A program made the translations under genes and the position numbers. Below the pieces are notes generated by a model. That model saw only the letters and a program-made list of their open reading frames with translations, was not told the origin of the DNA and searched no databases. This document shows, piece by piece, positions 8,412 through 16,302 of a stretch of DNA of 64,000 nucleotides. How positions within the stretch are numbered: position 1 is the stretch's first letter; the number at the start of each line of letters is the position of its first letter. The stretch is from an uncultured Flavobacteriaceae bacterium. GTDB taxonomy: Bacteria; Bacteroidota; Bacteroidia; Flavobacteriales; Flavobacteriaceae. The DNA lies in contig CANLWG010000001.1 of assembly GCA_947494715.1 (NCBI GenBank), positions 124,001-188,000 of the forward strand, given 5' to 3'.

Positions 8412-8598
8412 CGCTATGTCCAAGATTTCCTGACCATCAATTCATAAATGCGAGCAATGGTTTTTGCAAAGTATTAAGGTGTTTTTAGCAAAATTAACAT
8501 TTTGATAATCGAAAATATCAAGGAGTAAAATAGCTTTGCCAAACGCTTCTTTTTAACATTAGAATGGAATTTTGAAATGCATTCTCTCCAAAAAGAGG

Positions 8599-8606
8599 TA
8601 CTTTTG
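8599..8606 (+). promoter_or_regulatory. -7 box TACTTTTG before the porin-like gene
   Basis: TACTTTTG matches the Bacteroidota -7 box. A TTTG at 8571-8574 is a possible -33 element, but the spacer of 24 bases is longer than usual. The leader to the ATG at 8633 would be about 20 bases. Confidence 0.5.
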
Positions 8607-8632
8607 CAAAGACAACCTTTAAATATGAAAAC

Positions 8633-9217
8633 ATGAAAAAAATAGCTTTCCTTATTGTTTTGTTTGCTTTTTTTAGTGTCCAATACACTATGGCCCAAAT
8701 ACAGGGCACCAGTGGCATAGGTGCCGATGGTACGGTGGCCGTCAAGGCAGGATTTAATCTTTCTTCATTGGGTGGTGATAGTAGATATGATTATGGCTCC
8801 AAGCCCGGTTTTCATATTGGGGGATTAGTAGAAATTCCTTTTTCCGATATCATTATTCTTCAACCGGAAGTGCTTTTATCCTTTCAGGGTAGTGGCACAT
8901 TCCTGGATGATGACATTAACTTGTTTTATCTAAATGTACCCTTGATAGGCAAATACAATGTTTGGGACAATCTTTTTATAGAAGCGGGACCACAATTTAG
9001 CGTTTTACTTTCTAGTAATATCGATGAGGATACATATGGTACTTTGGTTACACCGGACAAAAATACGTTCGACATTGGTTTTGCTTTGGGAGCGGGATAT
9101 CGATTGGACGATAACTTTTACTTTCAGCTGCGTTTTATTCCTGGGTTCATCAATGTGGTCAAGGATTTCGATTCCAAGAACCGAGTGGCGCAAATTTCCG
9201 CTAGTTATTTCTTTTAA
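8633..9217 (+). CDS. porin-family outer-membrane beta-barrel protein (PorT/OMP_b-brl type)
   Basis: Predicted eight-stranded outer-membrane barrel of unknown ligand. The signal peptide covers residues 1-22 and ends in TMAQ. The mature part begins TVAVKAGFNLSSLGG and contains family-like strands such as PGFHIGGLVEIPF, LFIEAGPQFSVLL and FDIGFALGAGYRL. It finishes with an aromatic strand, ISASYFF. The length of 194 residues is typical for the family. It lies between xerD and a second barrel gene, upstream of aroQ. Confidence 0.82.
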   Translation: MKKIAFLIVLFAFFSVQYTMAQIQGTSGIGADGTVAVKAGFNLSSLGGDSRYDYGSKPGFHIGGLVEIPFSDIIILQPEVLLSFQGSGTFLDDDINLFYLNVPLIGKYNVWDNLFIEAGPQFSVLLSSNIDEDTYGTLVTPDKNTFDIGFALGAGYRLDDNFYFQLRFIPGFINVVKDFDSKNRVAQISASYFF

Positions 9218-9265
9218 AATCCAAGGGGTCTAAAAAATAGTTTTCAAGGGCTTTATGGACTGTCT

Positions 9266-9281
9266 CCCGATACCTATCGGG
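9266..9281. repeat. CCCGATA palindrome
   Basis: CCCGATA (9266-9272) and TATCGGG (9275-9281) form a perfect seven-base stem with a two-base loop between two barrel genes. A closely similar CCCGAT...ATCGGG hairpin sits in the 5' part of the RNase P RNA at about 48934-48950. Its function is unknown; it may be a weak terminator or a dispersed palindrome. Confidence 0.45.
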
Positions 9282-9491
9282 ATATGCACCCGTTTGCCTA
9301 CTTTATTCAGTTTATCATAGTGGATACTATCCATTCTTTGGAAAATACTTTCTGATAATGCAAAGCGCAATCTCCCTTTGATGCACTTGGAAGGCCTATG
9401 GACAACGGTTTTCCCGAATTTGGCAACAAAGTTGCTTTATGGTGTAGGCTAATAGGTGTATTTGACGTTATGGTACCTATAATCTATAGTT

Positions 9492-10004
9492 ATGAAGCGA
9501 ATCATATGTGCCCTGGCATTTATCTTATTCGGATTGTCCATCAATGCACAGGAAGGATTTAAACTGGGTATTCAAGGTGGATTGCCTTTGGGGGATTTTA
9601 ATGATGAGGTAAGTCTATTTATTGGGGCCGATGTGGGCTATTCATGGGCCTTGGGTGAATTAATTGACCTTGGGGCAACCGCCGGCTTCATCCACGGTTT
9701 TGCCGAAACCTTTCAAGATCAAACCGTATCGGGAGATTTGCCTAACGTACAATTTTTACCCCTTGCCGCTTCCATACGGATCTGGCCCTCCAATTCCTTT
9801 TCCTTTGGGATAAATGCTGGAACGGCCTTGGGTATCAATGATGGCAATGATGGTGGGCTTTACTATAGACCTATCATTGGCTTTTTGTTGGGTCCACAAA
9901 CCGAATTGAATCTTTCCTATACCGGAATACAATTGGACGAAAGCACATGGAATTCTGCCAATCTTGGTGTAATCTATACCTTTCCTACCGGGCGTAGGCG
10001 TTGA
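9492..10004 (+). CDS. small outer-membrane beta-barrel protein
   Basis: Secreted protein of 170 residues with signal peptide MKRIICALAFILFGLSINAQ followed by GFKLGIQGGLPLGDF, the typical first strand of small Bacteroidota barrels. Later strands (DVGYSWALGELIDLGATAGF, FSFGINAGTALGI) alternate hydrophobic and polar residues. It ends ANLGVIYTFPTGRRR, with a basic tail after the last strand. It is tandem to, but clearly diverged from, the porin-like gene upstream. No specific function can be given. Confidence 0.72.
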   Translation: MKRIICALAFILFGLSINAQEGFKLGIQGGLPLGDFNDEVSLFIGADVGYSWALGELIDLGATAGFIHGFAETFQDQTVSGDLPNVQFLPLAASIRIWPSNSFSFGINAGTALGINDGNDGGLYYRPIIGFLLGPQTELNLSYTGIQLDESTWNSANLGVIYTFPTGRRR

Positions 10005-10323
10005 TTCTTAGACTACCCGGTAGCACCATTTTTTTTACGGGTACTAATTTGCTAATTTTAGCTGCGTAAAATAAGCCGCATGTAAAGTCGATTCCATTCG
10101 ATAAATTCGGAGGCGAATTCCATCTACCTGCCCGTAAGGTAGGTCCGACCTATTAACAACGCTAGATTTGAATAGATGAAACGAACATGAATTTTTTTAG
10201 TCGAAAACTACACACTGTGGTATGATTAAAACAAATTCATGTGAGAACGAGTACAAGGAGTAGTTGCATGGGTTCTCAAATTTTTAAGTTATTTATTTAC
10301 AAGAAGTTAAAAATTTTAAGCAC
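10005..10323. other. intergenic region before aroQ
   Basis: About 320 bases with no plausible gene. It contains a small hairpin, CTACCT (10124-10129) paired with AGGTAG (10137-10142), around a CCCG-containing loop. This resembles the TGCCCG...CGGGCA hairpin downstream of lpdA. The last 60 bases before aroQ are AT-rich and probably hold its promoter, but no clean TAnnTTTG was found. Confidence 0.5.
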
Positions 10324-10752
10324 ATGAAAATCATTATAATTAATGGTCCCAACTTAAACCTTTTGGGCAAACGAGAGCCGGAGGTATATGGCAACCAGAC
10401 TTTTGAGGACTATTTTTCGATACTACAGTTCAAGTTCAAGGATGTACAGCTGGAGTATTACCAATCCAATATAGAAGGGGAGATTATTGGTAGACTTCAG
10501 GAAGTAGGATTTTCTTATGATGGGATTGTCCTCAACGCGGCCTCCTATACCCATACATCGGTAGGTATCGGTGATGCCGTAAAGGCTATTGAAACGCCGG
10601 TCGTAGAGGTACATATCTCCAATACCCATAAACGGGAGGACTTCCGACATGTTTCCTATATCTCTTCGGGTGCCAAAGGGGTCATCCTTGGTTTTGGCCT
10701 ACAGAGCTATGATTTGGCAATACAGAGTTTTTTAGGCGATACTACAGAATAG
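10324..10752 (+). CDS. aroQ: 3-dehydroquinate dehydratase, type II
   Basis: Third step of the shikimate pathway: 3-dehydroquinate to 3-dehydroshikimate plus water. At 142 residues it is a standard type II enzyme. The active-site loop GPNLNLLGKREPEVYG contains the catalytic Tyr22, and NAASYTHTSV (Asn71, His77) and VHISNTHKRE (His97) supply the other conserved residues. In many flavobacteria aroQ is near and divergent from xerD, and here two barrel genes separate them. Dodecamer formation is known for the family. Confidence 0.95.
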   Translation: MKIIIINGPNLNLLGKREPEVYGNQTFEDYFSILQFKFKDVQLEYYQSNIEGEIIGRLQEVGFSYDGIVLNAASYTHTSVGIGDAVKAIETPVVEVHISNTHKREDFRHVSYISSGAKGVILGFGLQSYDLAIQSFLGDTTE

Positions 10753-10832
10753 GCAATACCCTTAGCGGCGTTTGAGTATCAGAAGGGCAAACCTTGTCCG
10801 GTCCTTTAAAAACAAGTGTAAAATTTACCCAC

Positions 10833-11123
10833 TTATTGCTCCGATTGTAACGGCTTTAAATATTTCTTGTCCATATAAAATGTACCAAATGGTAAAAGAG
10901 AAGCAAGGAGCAGTACCGACAAGCGCTTTATGGTCCACTTTTTTTCCATCCAAAAAACAATGGCCACAAGGAGATAGATAATAAACAAGGCCCCATGGGC
11001 GTAACCGATATAGATATTGGGTTCACGAATGCCCGCCCAATACTTAAGGGGCATACTTATGGCAAAAAGCATCAGATAAGAGATACCTTCAAGGATAGCG
11101 GTAATTCTAAAGGCGGTAAGCAT
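10833..11123 (-). CDS. DUF3817 small membrane protein
   Basis: Integral membrane protein of 96 residues that matches the DUF3817/YdzA-like pattern: FRITAILEGISYLMLF at the start, then PLKYWAGIREPNIYIGYAHG and a second and third hydrophobic helix, ending in a basic tail. Three transmembrane helices are expected. Its molecular role is unknown. It stands alone between aroQ and lpdA. Confidence 0.78.
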   Translation of the reverse strand: MLTAFRITAILEGISYLMLFAISMPLKYWAGIREPNIYIGYAHGALFIIYLLVAIVFWMEKKWTIKRLSVLLLASLLPFGTFYMDKKYLKPLQSEQ

Positions 11124-11181
11124 TTTTTAAAAGGGTAAGCGTTTCATATGAACACAGTTTAGAGCTAAAAGTTCGCCTGCC

Positions 11182-11208
11182 TGCCCGCCGATGACGTTCA
11201 GACGGGCA
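11182..11208 (-). terminator. GC-rich hairpin downstream of lpdA
   Basis: TGCCCG (11182-11187) pairs with CGGGCA (11203-11208) about 10 bases beyond the lpdA stop. There is no strong U-run, so termination is tentative. The CCTGCCTGCCCG tract next to it suggests a dispersed flavobacterial palindromic element. Confidence 0.4.
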
Positions 11209-11217
11209 CTCCTGATT

Positions 11218-12609
11218 TTACAAATGGATTACTTCATCATAGGCATCGGCTACGGCTTCCATTACGGCCTCGCTCATGGTCGGGTGGGGGTGAACCGCCT
11301 TTAATACCTCGTGCCCAGTGGTCTCCAATTTTCGTGCCACCACGGCTTCGGCTATCATATCCGTAACACCTGCGCCGATCATATGGCAACCCAACCATTC
11401 GCCATATTTGGCATCGAAGATAACTTTCACAAAACCATCCGAATTGCCGGAGGCCTTGGCCTTTCCACTTGCTGAAAACGGGAATTTCCCCACTTTAATA
11501 TCATGTCCGGCCTCTTTCGCCTGTGTTTCGGTCAGTCCCACGGAAGCTACTTCGGGCATACAGTAGGTACATCCAGGAATATTGCCATAATCCAACGGCT
11601 CCACATGCATGCCTTTTATTTTTTCAACACAAAGGATGCCTTCCGCAGAGGCTACATGCGCCAAGGCCTGCCCCGGGGTAACATCACCTATGGCGTAGTA
11701 ACCCGGAATATTGGTCTGGTAATAATCATTGACCAAAATTTTATCACGGTCCGTAGCAATCCCTACATCTTCCAAGCCAATATTTTCGATATTCGATTTT
11801 ATACCCACTGCGGAAAGGACGATATCCGCCTCAAGGACTTTCTCTCCTTTTGAAGTCTTTACGGTGGCCTTTACGCCTTCTCCCGAAGTGTCAGCGCTCG
11901 TGACTTCGGAGGAGGTCATAATCTTGATGCCCGTCTTTTTAAAACTTCGTTCCAGTTGCTTGGAGACCTCTTCGTCCTCCACGGGAACTATACGAGGCAG
12001 AAACTCCACAACGGTAACTTCTGTGCCCATGGCATTATAGAAGTAGGCAAACTCGATACCTATGGCCCCGCTGCCCACTACAATCATCTTTTTGGGCTGC
12101 TTGTCCAAGGACATGGCTTCCCGATAACCGATAATCTTCTTGCCATCTTGAGGTAGGCTGGGCAATTCACGACTACGTGCACCAGTAGCGATAATGACAT
12201 GTTCAGCACTATATTCTGTTTCCTTACCTTCCGTGTCGGTAACGGCTATTTTTTTTCCAGGTTTCAGTTTCCCAAAACCCGAAATGACCTCGATCTTGTT
12301 CTTTTTCATCAAAAACTGTACGCCCTTGCTCATACCATCGGCGACACCTCGGCTACGTTTTACCACGGCATTGAAATCCTTGTCCACGTCATTTGCCTTA
12401 AGGCCATAATCCTCGGCATGTTGTAGATATTCAAATACTTGGGCGGACTTTAGCAAGGCTTTCGTAGGGATACAACCCCAATTTAGACAAACCCCACCGA
12501 GGCTTTCTTTTTCAACAATCGCGGTTTTGAAACCCAATTGGGAAGCCCTGATAGCGGTAACATAACCACCGGGGCCACTACCCAAAACAATAACATCGAA
12601 ATTGGCCAT
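11218..12609 (-). CDS. lpdA: dihydrolipoyl dehydrogenase (E3)
   Basis: FAD enzyme that reoxidises dihydrolipoyl groups with NAD+ in the pyruvate and 2-oxoglutarate dehydrogenase complexes and in the glycine cleavage system. The length of 463 residues is normal. The FAD Rossmann motif is at GSGPGGYV, the redox-active disulfide is Cys41-Cys46 in GGVCLNWGCIPTK, the NAD motif is GSGAIGIEFA, and the C-terminal interface dyad is His442/Glu447 in HPHPTMSE. It is a single gene with no adjacent E1/E2. gcvT, a partner in glycine cleavage, lies about 47 kb away in this window. Confidence 0.96.
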   Translation of the reverse strand: MANFDVIVLGSGPGGYVTAIRASQLGFKTAIVEKESLGGVCLNWGCIPTKALLKSAQVFEYLQHAEDYGLKANDVDKDFNAVVKRSRGVADGMSKGVQFLMKKNKIEVISGFGKLKPGKKIAVTDTEGKETEYSAEHVIIATGARSRELPSLPQDGKKIIGYREAMSLDKQPKKMIVVGSGAIGIEFAYFYNAMGTEVTVVEFLPRIVPVEDEEVSKQLERSFKKTGIKIMTSSEVTSADTSGEGVKATVKTSKGEKVLEADIVLSAVGIKSNIENIGLEDVGIATDRDKILVNDYYQTNIPGYYAIGDVTPGQALAHVASAEGILCVEKIKGMHVEPLDYGNIPGCTYCMPEVASVGLTETQAKEAGHDIKVGKFPFSASGKAKASGNSDGFVKVIFDAKYGEWLGCHMIGAGVTDMIAEAVVARKLETTGHEVLKAVHPHPTMSEAVMEAVADAYDEVIHL

Positions 12610-12939
12610 TTTTAAACTTTTTAGAGATTACCTCCCGAAAGATCCCGAATAAATCATCGGGCGAGAGCGGTGCAAAAGTACGGAAATCAGAATCCAAATT
12701 ACAAATTCAAAATCCCAATTATTTGTCAAGGAATTCTAAATCAATAAATCAAAACTTGGATTTATGGGTTTTCTGTTTTCCTTAAGTTTTTGGAACCTTC
12801 ATTGGGATGGAAAGTGAAACCTTTTGGGATGTTATTTTATTTCGACCCTAAACATTAAGATGCCTCTATTAATTGGAACAATATGCCAACTATTAAGTTA
12901 GGTTAACTCAGTTAAAGTAATGAAAGATGTGAGGCGTTT
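12610..12939. other. intergenic region between msrB and lpdA
   Basis: About 330 bases without a credible gene. It includes a CCCGAA...TCGGG partial palindrome near 12650 and an AT-rich tract, AATCCAAATTACAAATTC, near 12690. That tract resembles the repeats at 574-639. The lpdA promoter should lie at the left side, but no confident element was found. Confidence 0.45.
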
Positions 12940-13443
12940 TTATTCCTTGGCTACAAAATCCAGTGCCACGCCGTTGATACAGTGTCGTTTTCCTGTGGTA
13001 TTCCTGGGGCCGTCCTCAAATACATGCCCCAAATGCCCCCCACAAACCGCGCAATGCTCCTCGGTACGTTTGTAGCCTATTTTATAATCAACGTCATAGG
13101 CCACATTGCCCTCTATTTCCCGATCAAAACTGGGCCAACCTGTACCGGAATCGAATTTGTATTGACTCTCGAAAAGCGGAGTACCACAACCCGCACAAAC
13201 ATAGGTTCCTTCTTCCTTGTTATCCAAAAGCTCACTACTAAAGGCATTTTCTGTAGCGGCCTTGCGCAGTACATAGAATTCTATATCGTTAAGCTCCTTT
13301 CGCCATTCCTCTTCCGTTTTGGATATAGGGAAAGTTTTTTCTTCTTTTTTATCTGGATTGGAGGCGATTTCCTTTTCTTGGGAATTTCCTTTACATCCGG
13401 TAATTAGTAGGATGAAGGCGATCAAAAGTGTTTTACTGTTCAT
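12940..13443 (-). CDS. msrB: lipoprotein peptide-methionine (R)-S-oxide reductase
   Basis: Reduces R-methionine sulfoxide in proteins. In the 167-residue protein a signal peptide ends in lipobox ITGC (Cys17), so the enzyme is predicted to be envelope-anchored rather than cytoplasmic. The SelR/MsrB domain spans about 45-165. Both zinc CxxC pairs are present (Cys83/86, Cys131/134), as are GWPSF and catalytic Cys155 in RHCINGVALDF. Its location suggests repair of oxidised exported proteins. The electron donor is not encoded nearby. Confidence 0.94.
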   Translation of the reverse strand: MNSKTLLIAFILLITGCKGNSQEKEIASNPDKKEEKTFPISKTEEEWRKELNDIEFYVLRKAATENAFSSELLDNKEEGTYVCAGCGTPLFESQYKFDSGTGWPSFDREIEGNVAYDVDYKIGYKRTEEHCAVCGGHLGHVFEDGPRNTTGKRHCINGVALDFVAKE

Positions 13444-13623
13444 GAAAATTAGTTTATACTACATTTTTTAGATTGGACGACACAATTGGTAAATCCTTTC
13501 AAATGTAATCCACTTTATGAAATGAATTGCGTTAAGGTTTTGCTAATGCCATCTACCCAAAAGGAAAAGCCCTATTCGCCATTTGGGGAACAAGGCCTTT
13601 CCGTGTTTTATATGGTAAGATGA

Positions 13624-14187
13624 TTAATCCAATTGTATTTTTTTAATATCCTTTTCTTCGATACCCAAAGAGCGCATTACGGCATCGATATTGGATTTAT
13701 CCATTTTTGAAGATAATCCTAAATCTGCTGGAATAACAACGATTCTAAAAATCTGGTTTTGGACCAAATCCGCTGGAACCAAACTTGCATTAAATTCCGG
13801 TTCTACCAAAACACTATAATCATTCTGTGTAAAGTCAAAATTGTAATACAATAATCCTTGATCGGAAAAGAAGGGTTGAGGCAATTGCCGCCAAACATCC
13901 AGGCCATTGTTTACCTCCTCCAATCTATACATGAGCACCACATCGTCCGGTAATAATATAACATCATCCGGGAAGGGCTCTAGGGCGAACTCATACCTGT
14001 TTAGGTCTGAATTTAGAACCATATCAATGTCAATTTCAAAGGCTATCGCCTCAAATTCGGGGCCTGGAGGCCCCTGGGCACCATCCAATCCATCAAATCC
14101 ATCTAGTCCTGGAGGTCCTGCCGGACCCTCACAGGATATAAAAAATAAAGCCAATACTGTACTAAATACCAAAGTTGATTTTTTCAT
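13624..14187 (-). CDS. lipoprotein with short collagen-like stretch
   Basis: Unassigned 187-residue secreted protein. The signal peptide ends in FISC (Cys19), giving a probable lipoprotein. Directly after the Cys come eight Gly-X-Y triplets (residues 21-44), such as GPPGLDGFDGLDG. The rest (about 45-187) is acidic, mostly beta and of unknown fold. Very similar architectures (lipobox plus brief Gly-X-Y run) are common in Bacteroidota surface lipoproteins. Eight triplets are too few for a stable collagen triple helix on their own. It stands alone, upstream of and divergent from glgE. Confidence 0.7.
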   Translation of the reverse strand: MKKSTLVFSTVLALFFISCEGPAGPPGLDGFDGLDGAQGPPGPEFEAIAFEIDIDMVLNSDLNRYEFALEPFPDDVILLPDDVVLMYRLEEVNNGLDVWRQLPQPFFSDQGLLYYNFDFTQNDYSVLVEPEFNASLVPADLVQNQIFRIVVIPADLGLSSKMDKSNIDAVMRSLGIEEKDIKKIQLD

Positions 14188-14361
14188 AATTACTGTATTT
14201 TAACTATAGATTTGATTCTTTTTTGTACCCGTTTCAAAAAGCGTTCCAAAAATGAAATCGGTAGAATTTGAGTTCCTCAAAGAACCCAAGATTTGTGCCT
14301 CTCACATGTGGGATTATCGTTTTATTTCCTATTTTTAGCAAAACCGGACAAACCTTAAACT

Positions 14362-16299
14362 ATGTTAAGACAACAACGTGTTGTTATTGAAAATGTTTCA
14401 CCACAAATTCAATGTGGGGCGTTTTTTATCAAAAGGACCATAGGCGAAAAAGTAACAGTTTATGCGGATGTACTCCCAGATGGCCATGACGTGATACAGG
14501 CCGAGATTCTCTATAAACATCGTGATGAGAAGAAGTATTCCGAAATCCGTATGCAACATCAAGGGCAGGATGTATATTTTGAATCTTTTTCGGTACAAAA
14601 ACAAGGGTTTTATGACTATAAGGTACAGGGATGGGTAGACCATGCCCTGAACTGGCAGCATGGTATTGAGGCCAAACTTGAGGATGGCCAACACGTAAAG
14701 AGCGAACTTCTGGATGGCGTACAGTACCTTAAGTATATTACCAAAAAAGTTTCTTCCAAGGAGAAGCCATATCTCCAAAAACTGATTCAACTTTTTGAAG
14801 ATGAGGGTTCATATGATGAGGCGATTAAAGAAGCTGTTTCGAAAAAACTGCACGAATTATTTTTGAAGTACCCCCAGCGTTTCCTGGCCAATAGCAGTGA
14901 AGTGCTTCAGGTCTATGTTGACCGTAAGAAGGCCGCTTTTAGTACTTGGTACGAGTTTTTTCCGCGATCTTCTTCGCCAGAGACCAATACACATGGGACT
15001 TTTAAGGATTGTGAACTACTACTGCCCAGAATAGCCAATATGGGCTTCGATGTATTGTATTTCCCGCCTGTGCATCCTATTGGAGAGGTAAACCGGAAAG
15101 GGAAAAACAACACCGTAAATGCGAATGAGGACGATTCCGGCGTACCGTGGGCCATTGGTTCAAAATTGGGCGGACATACCGCTATACATCCGGAATTAGG
15201 TACGGAAAAAGACTTTAAGGACTTGATCAAAAAGGCAAATGATCATGGAATCGAGATTGCCATGGATCTTGCTTTTCAGGCCGCGCCGGACCATCCGTAT
15301 ATAACCGAATATCCGGAATGGTTTAGAAAACGACCCGACGGAACCATCCAATATGCTGAAAACCCTCCCAAAAAGTATCAGGACATCGTCAACTTTTATT
15401 TTGAATCCAAGGCGTATAAAGAGTTATGGGAAGAACTGTTAAGCGTTACCCTGCATTGGGTCAACTGTGGGGTTCACATTTTTAGGGTAGACAACCCCCA
15501 TACCAAACCCTATTATTTTTGGAATTGGCTCATTGCACAGGTCAAAAAGGACCATCCGGACGTGCTGTTCCTGGCTGAGGCGTTTTCCCGGCCAAGGGTT
15601 ATGCAGCAATTGGCCAAGCAAGGATTCTCACAGTCCTATACCTATTTCACCTGGAGGGTATGGAAGCATGAACTTATTGAATACATGGTAGAGCTTACCC
15701 AATCCGAAATGAAGGAGTACTACCGTCCCAATTTTTGGCCCAATACCCCGGACATTAATCCATACCATCTACAGGGGGCCAATGAGGCCATGCACCTTAT
15801 TCGGTATGCCCTGGCCGCGACAATGAGCGGAAATATCGGAATCTACGGGCCGGTATTTGAATATATGGATACCGCGGCCCTTCCGGGCAAGGAAGAATAC
15901 CTGAATTGCGAAAAGTATGAGATACGACATTGGGACTGGTCCAAGGAAAATAAGTTGACCTATGTTATAAGCAAAATAAATGCAGCGCGTAAAGCGCATG
16001 AATGCCTGCAGCAAACTAATAATATCCATTTTTGCTCCATTGACAACGATAATTTGATCGCTTTTTACAAGTGGAACGATGACCGCACGGACCAAATGTT
16101 GATTGTAATCAGTTTGGACCCCTATTATTCCCAAAGAGGCATGGTTCAACTTCCATTGGATAGTTTAGGAATCCATGCGGGACAATCTATACGGGTCCAT
16201 GATATTATTACGGATAATGGGTACCTTTGGCACAATGAATGGAACTTCATAGAGCTGCATCCGGCATTGCCCTTTCATCTGTTTCATATCAATACATAA
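14362..16299 (+). CDS. glgE: alpha-1,4-glucan:maltose-1-phosphate maltosyltransferase GlgE
   Basis: GH13_3 enzyme that extends alpha-1,4-glucan with maltosyl units from maltose 1-phosphate. At 645 residues it is standard length. After an N-terminal beta domain, the barrel carries PPVHPIGEVNRKGKNN, nucleophile Asp377 in FRVDNPHTKP, acid/base Glu406 in FLAEAFSRP and the third Asp in NTPDI. FRVDNPHTKP is diagnostic of GlgE. It is the first gene of an operon with maltokinase (three-base gap) and glgB. An imperfect -7 element (TATTTTTA) lies about 20 bases upstream. Confidence 0.95.
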   Translation: MLRQQRVVIENVSPQIQCGAFFIKRTIGEKVTVYADVLPDGHDVIQAEILYKHRDEKKYSEIRMQHQGQDVYFESFSVQKQGFYDYKVQGWVDHALNWQHGIEAKLEDGQHVKSELLDGVQYLKYITKKVSSKEKPYLQKLIQLFEDEGSYDEAIKEAVSKKLHELFLKYPQRFLANSSEVLQVYVDRKKAAFSTWYEFFPRSSSPETNTHGTFKDCELLLPRIANMGFDVLYFPPVHPIGEVNRKGKNNTVNANEDDSGVPWAIGSKLGGHTAIHPELGTEKDFKDLIKKANDHGIEIAMDLAFQAAPDHPYITEYPEWFRKRPDGTIQYAENPPKKYQDIVNFYFESKAYKELWEELLSVTLHWVNCGVHIFRVDNPHTKPYYFWNWLIAQVKKDHPDVLFLAEAFSRPRVMQQLAKQGFSQSYTYFTWRVWKHELIEYMVELTQSEMKEYYRPNFWPNTPDINPYHLQGANEAMHLIRYALAATMSGNIGIYGPVFEYMDTAALPGKEEYLNCEKYEIRHWDWSKENKLTYVISKINAARKAHECLQQTNNIHFCSIDNDNLIAFYKWNDDRTDQMLIVISLDPYYSQRGMVQLPLDSLGIHAGQSIRVHDIITDNGYLWHNEWNFIELHPALPFHLFHINT

Positions 16300-16302
16300 G
16301 AA

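Noticed and set aside
14398-14790. Minus-strand frame of 130 codons inside glgE
   Set aside because: Antisense to a fully conserved glgE; no supporting features.
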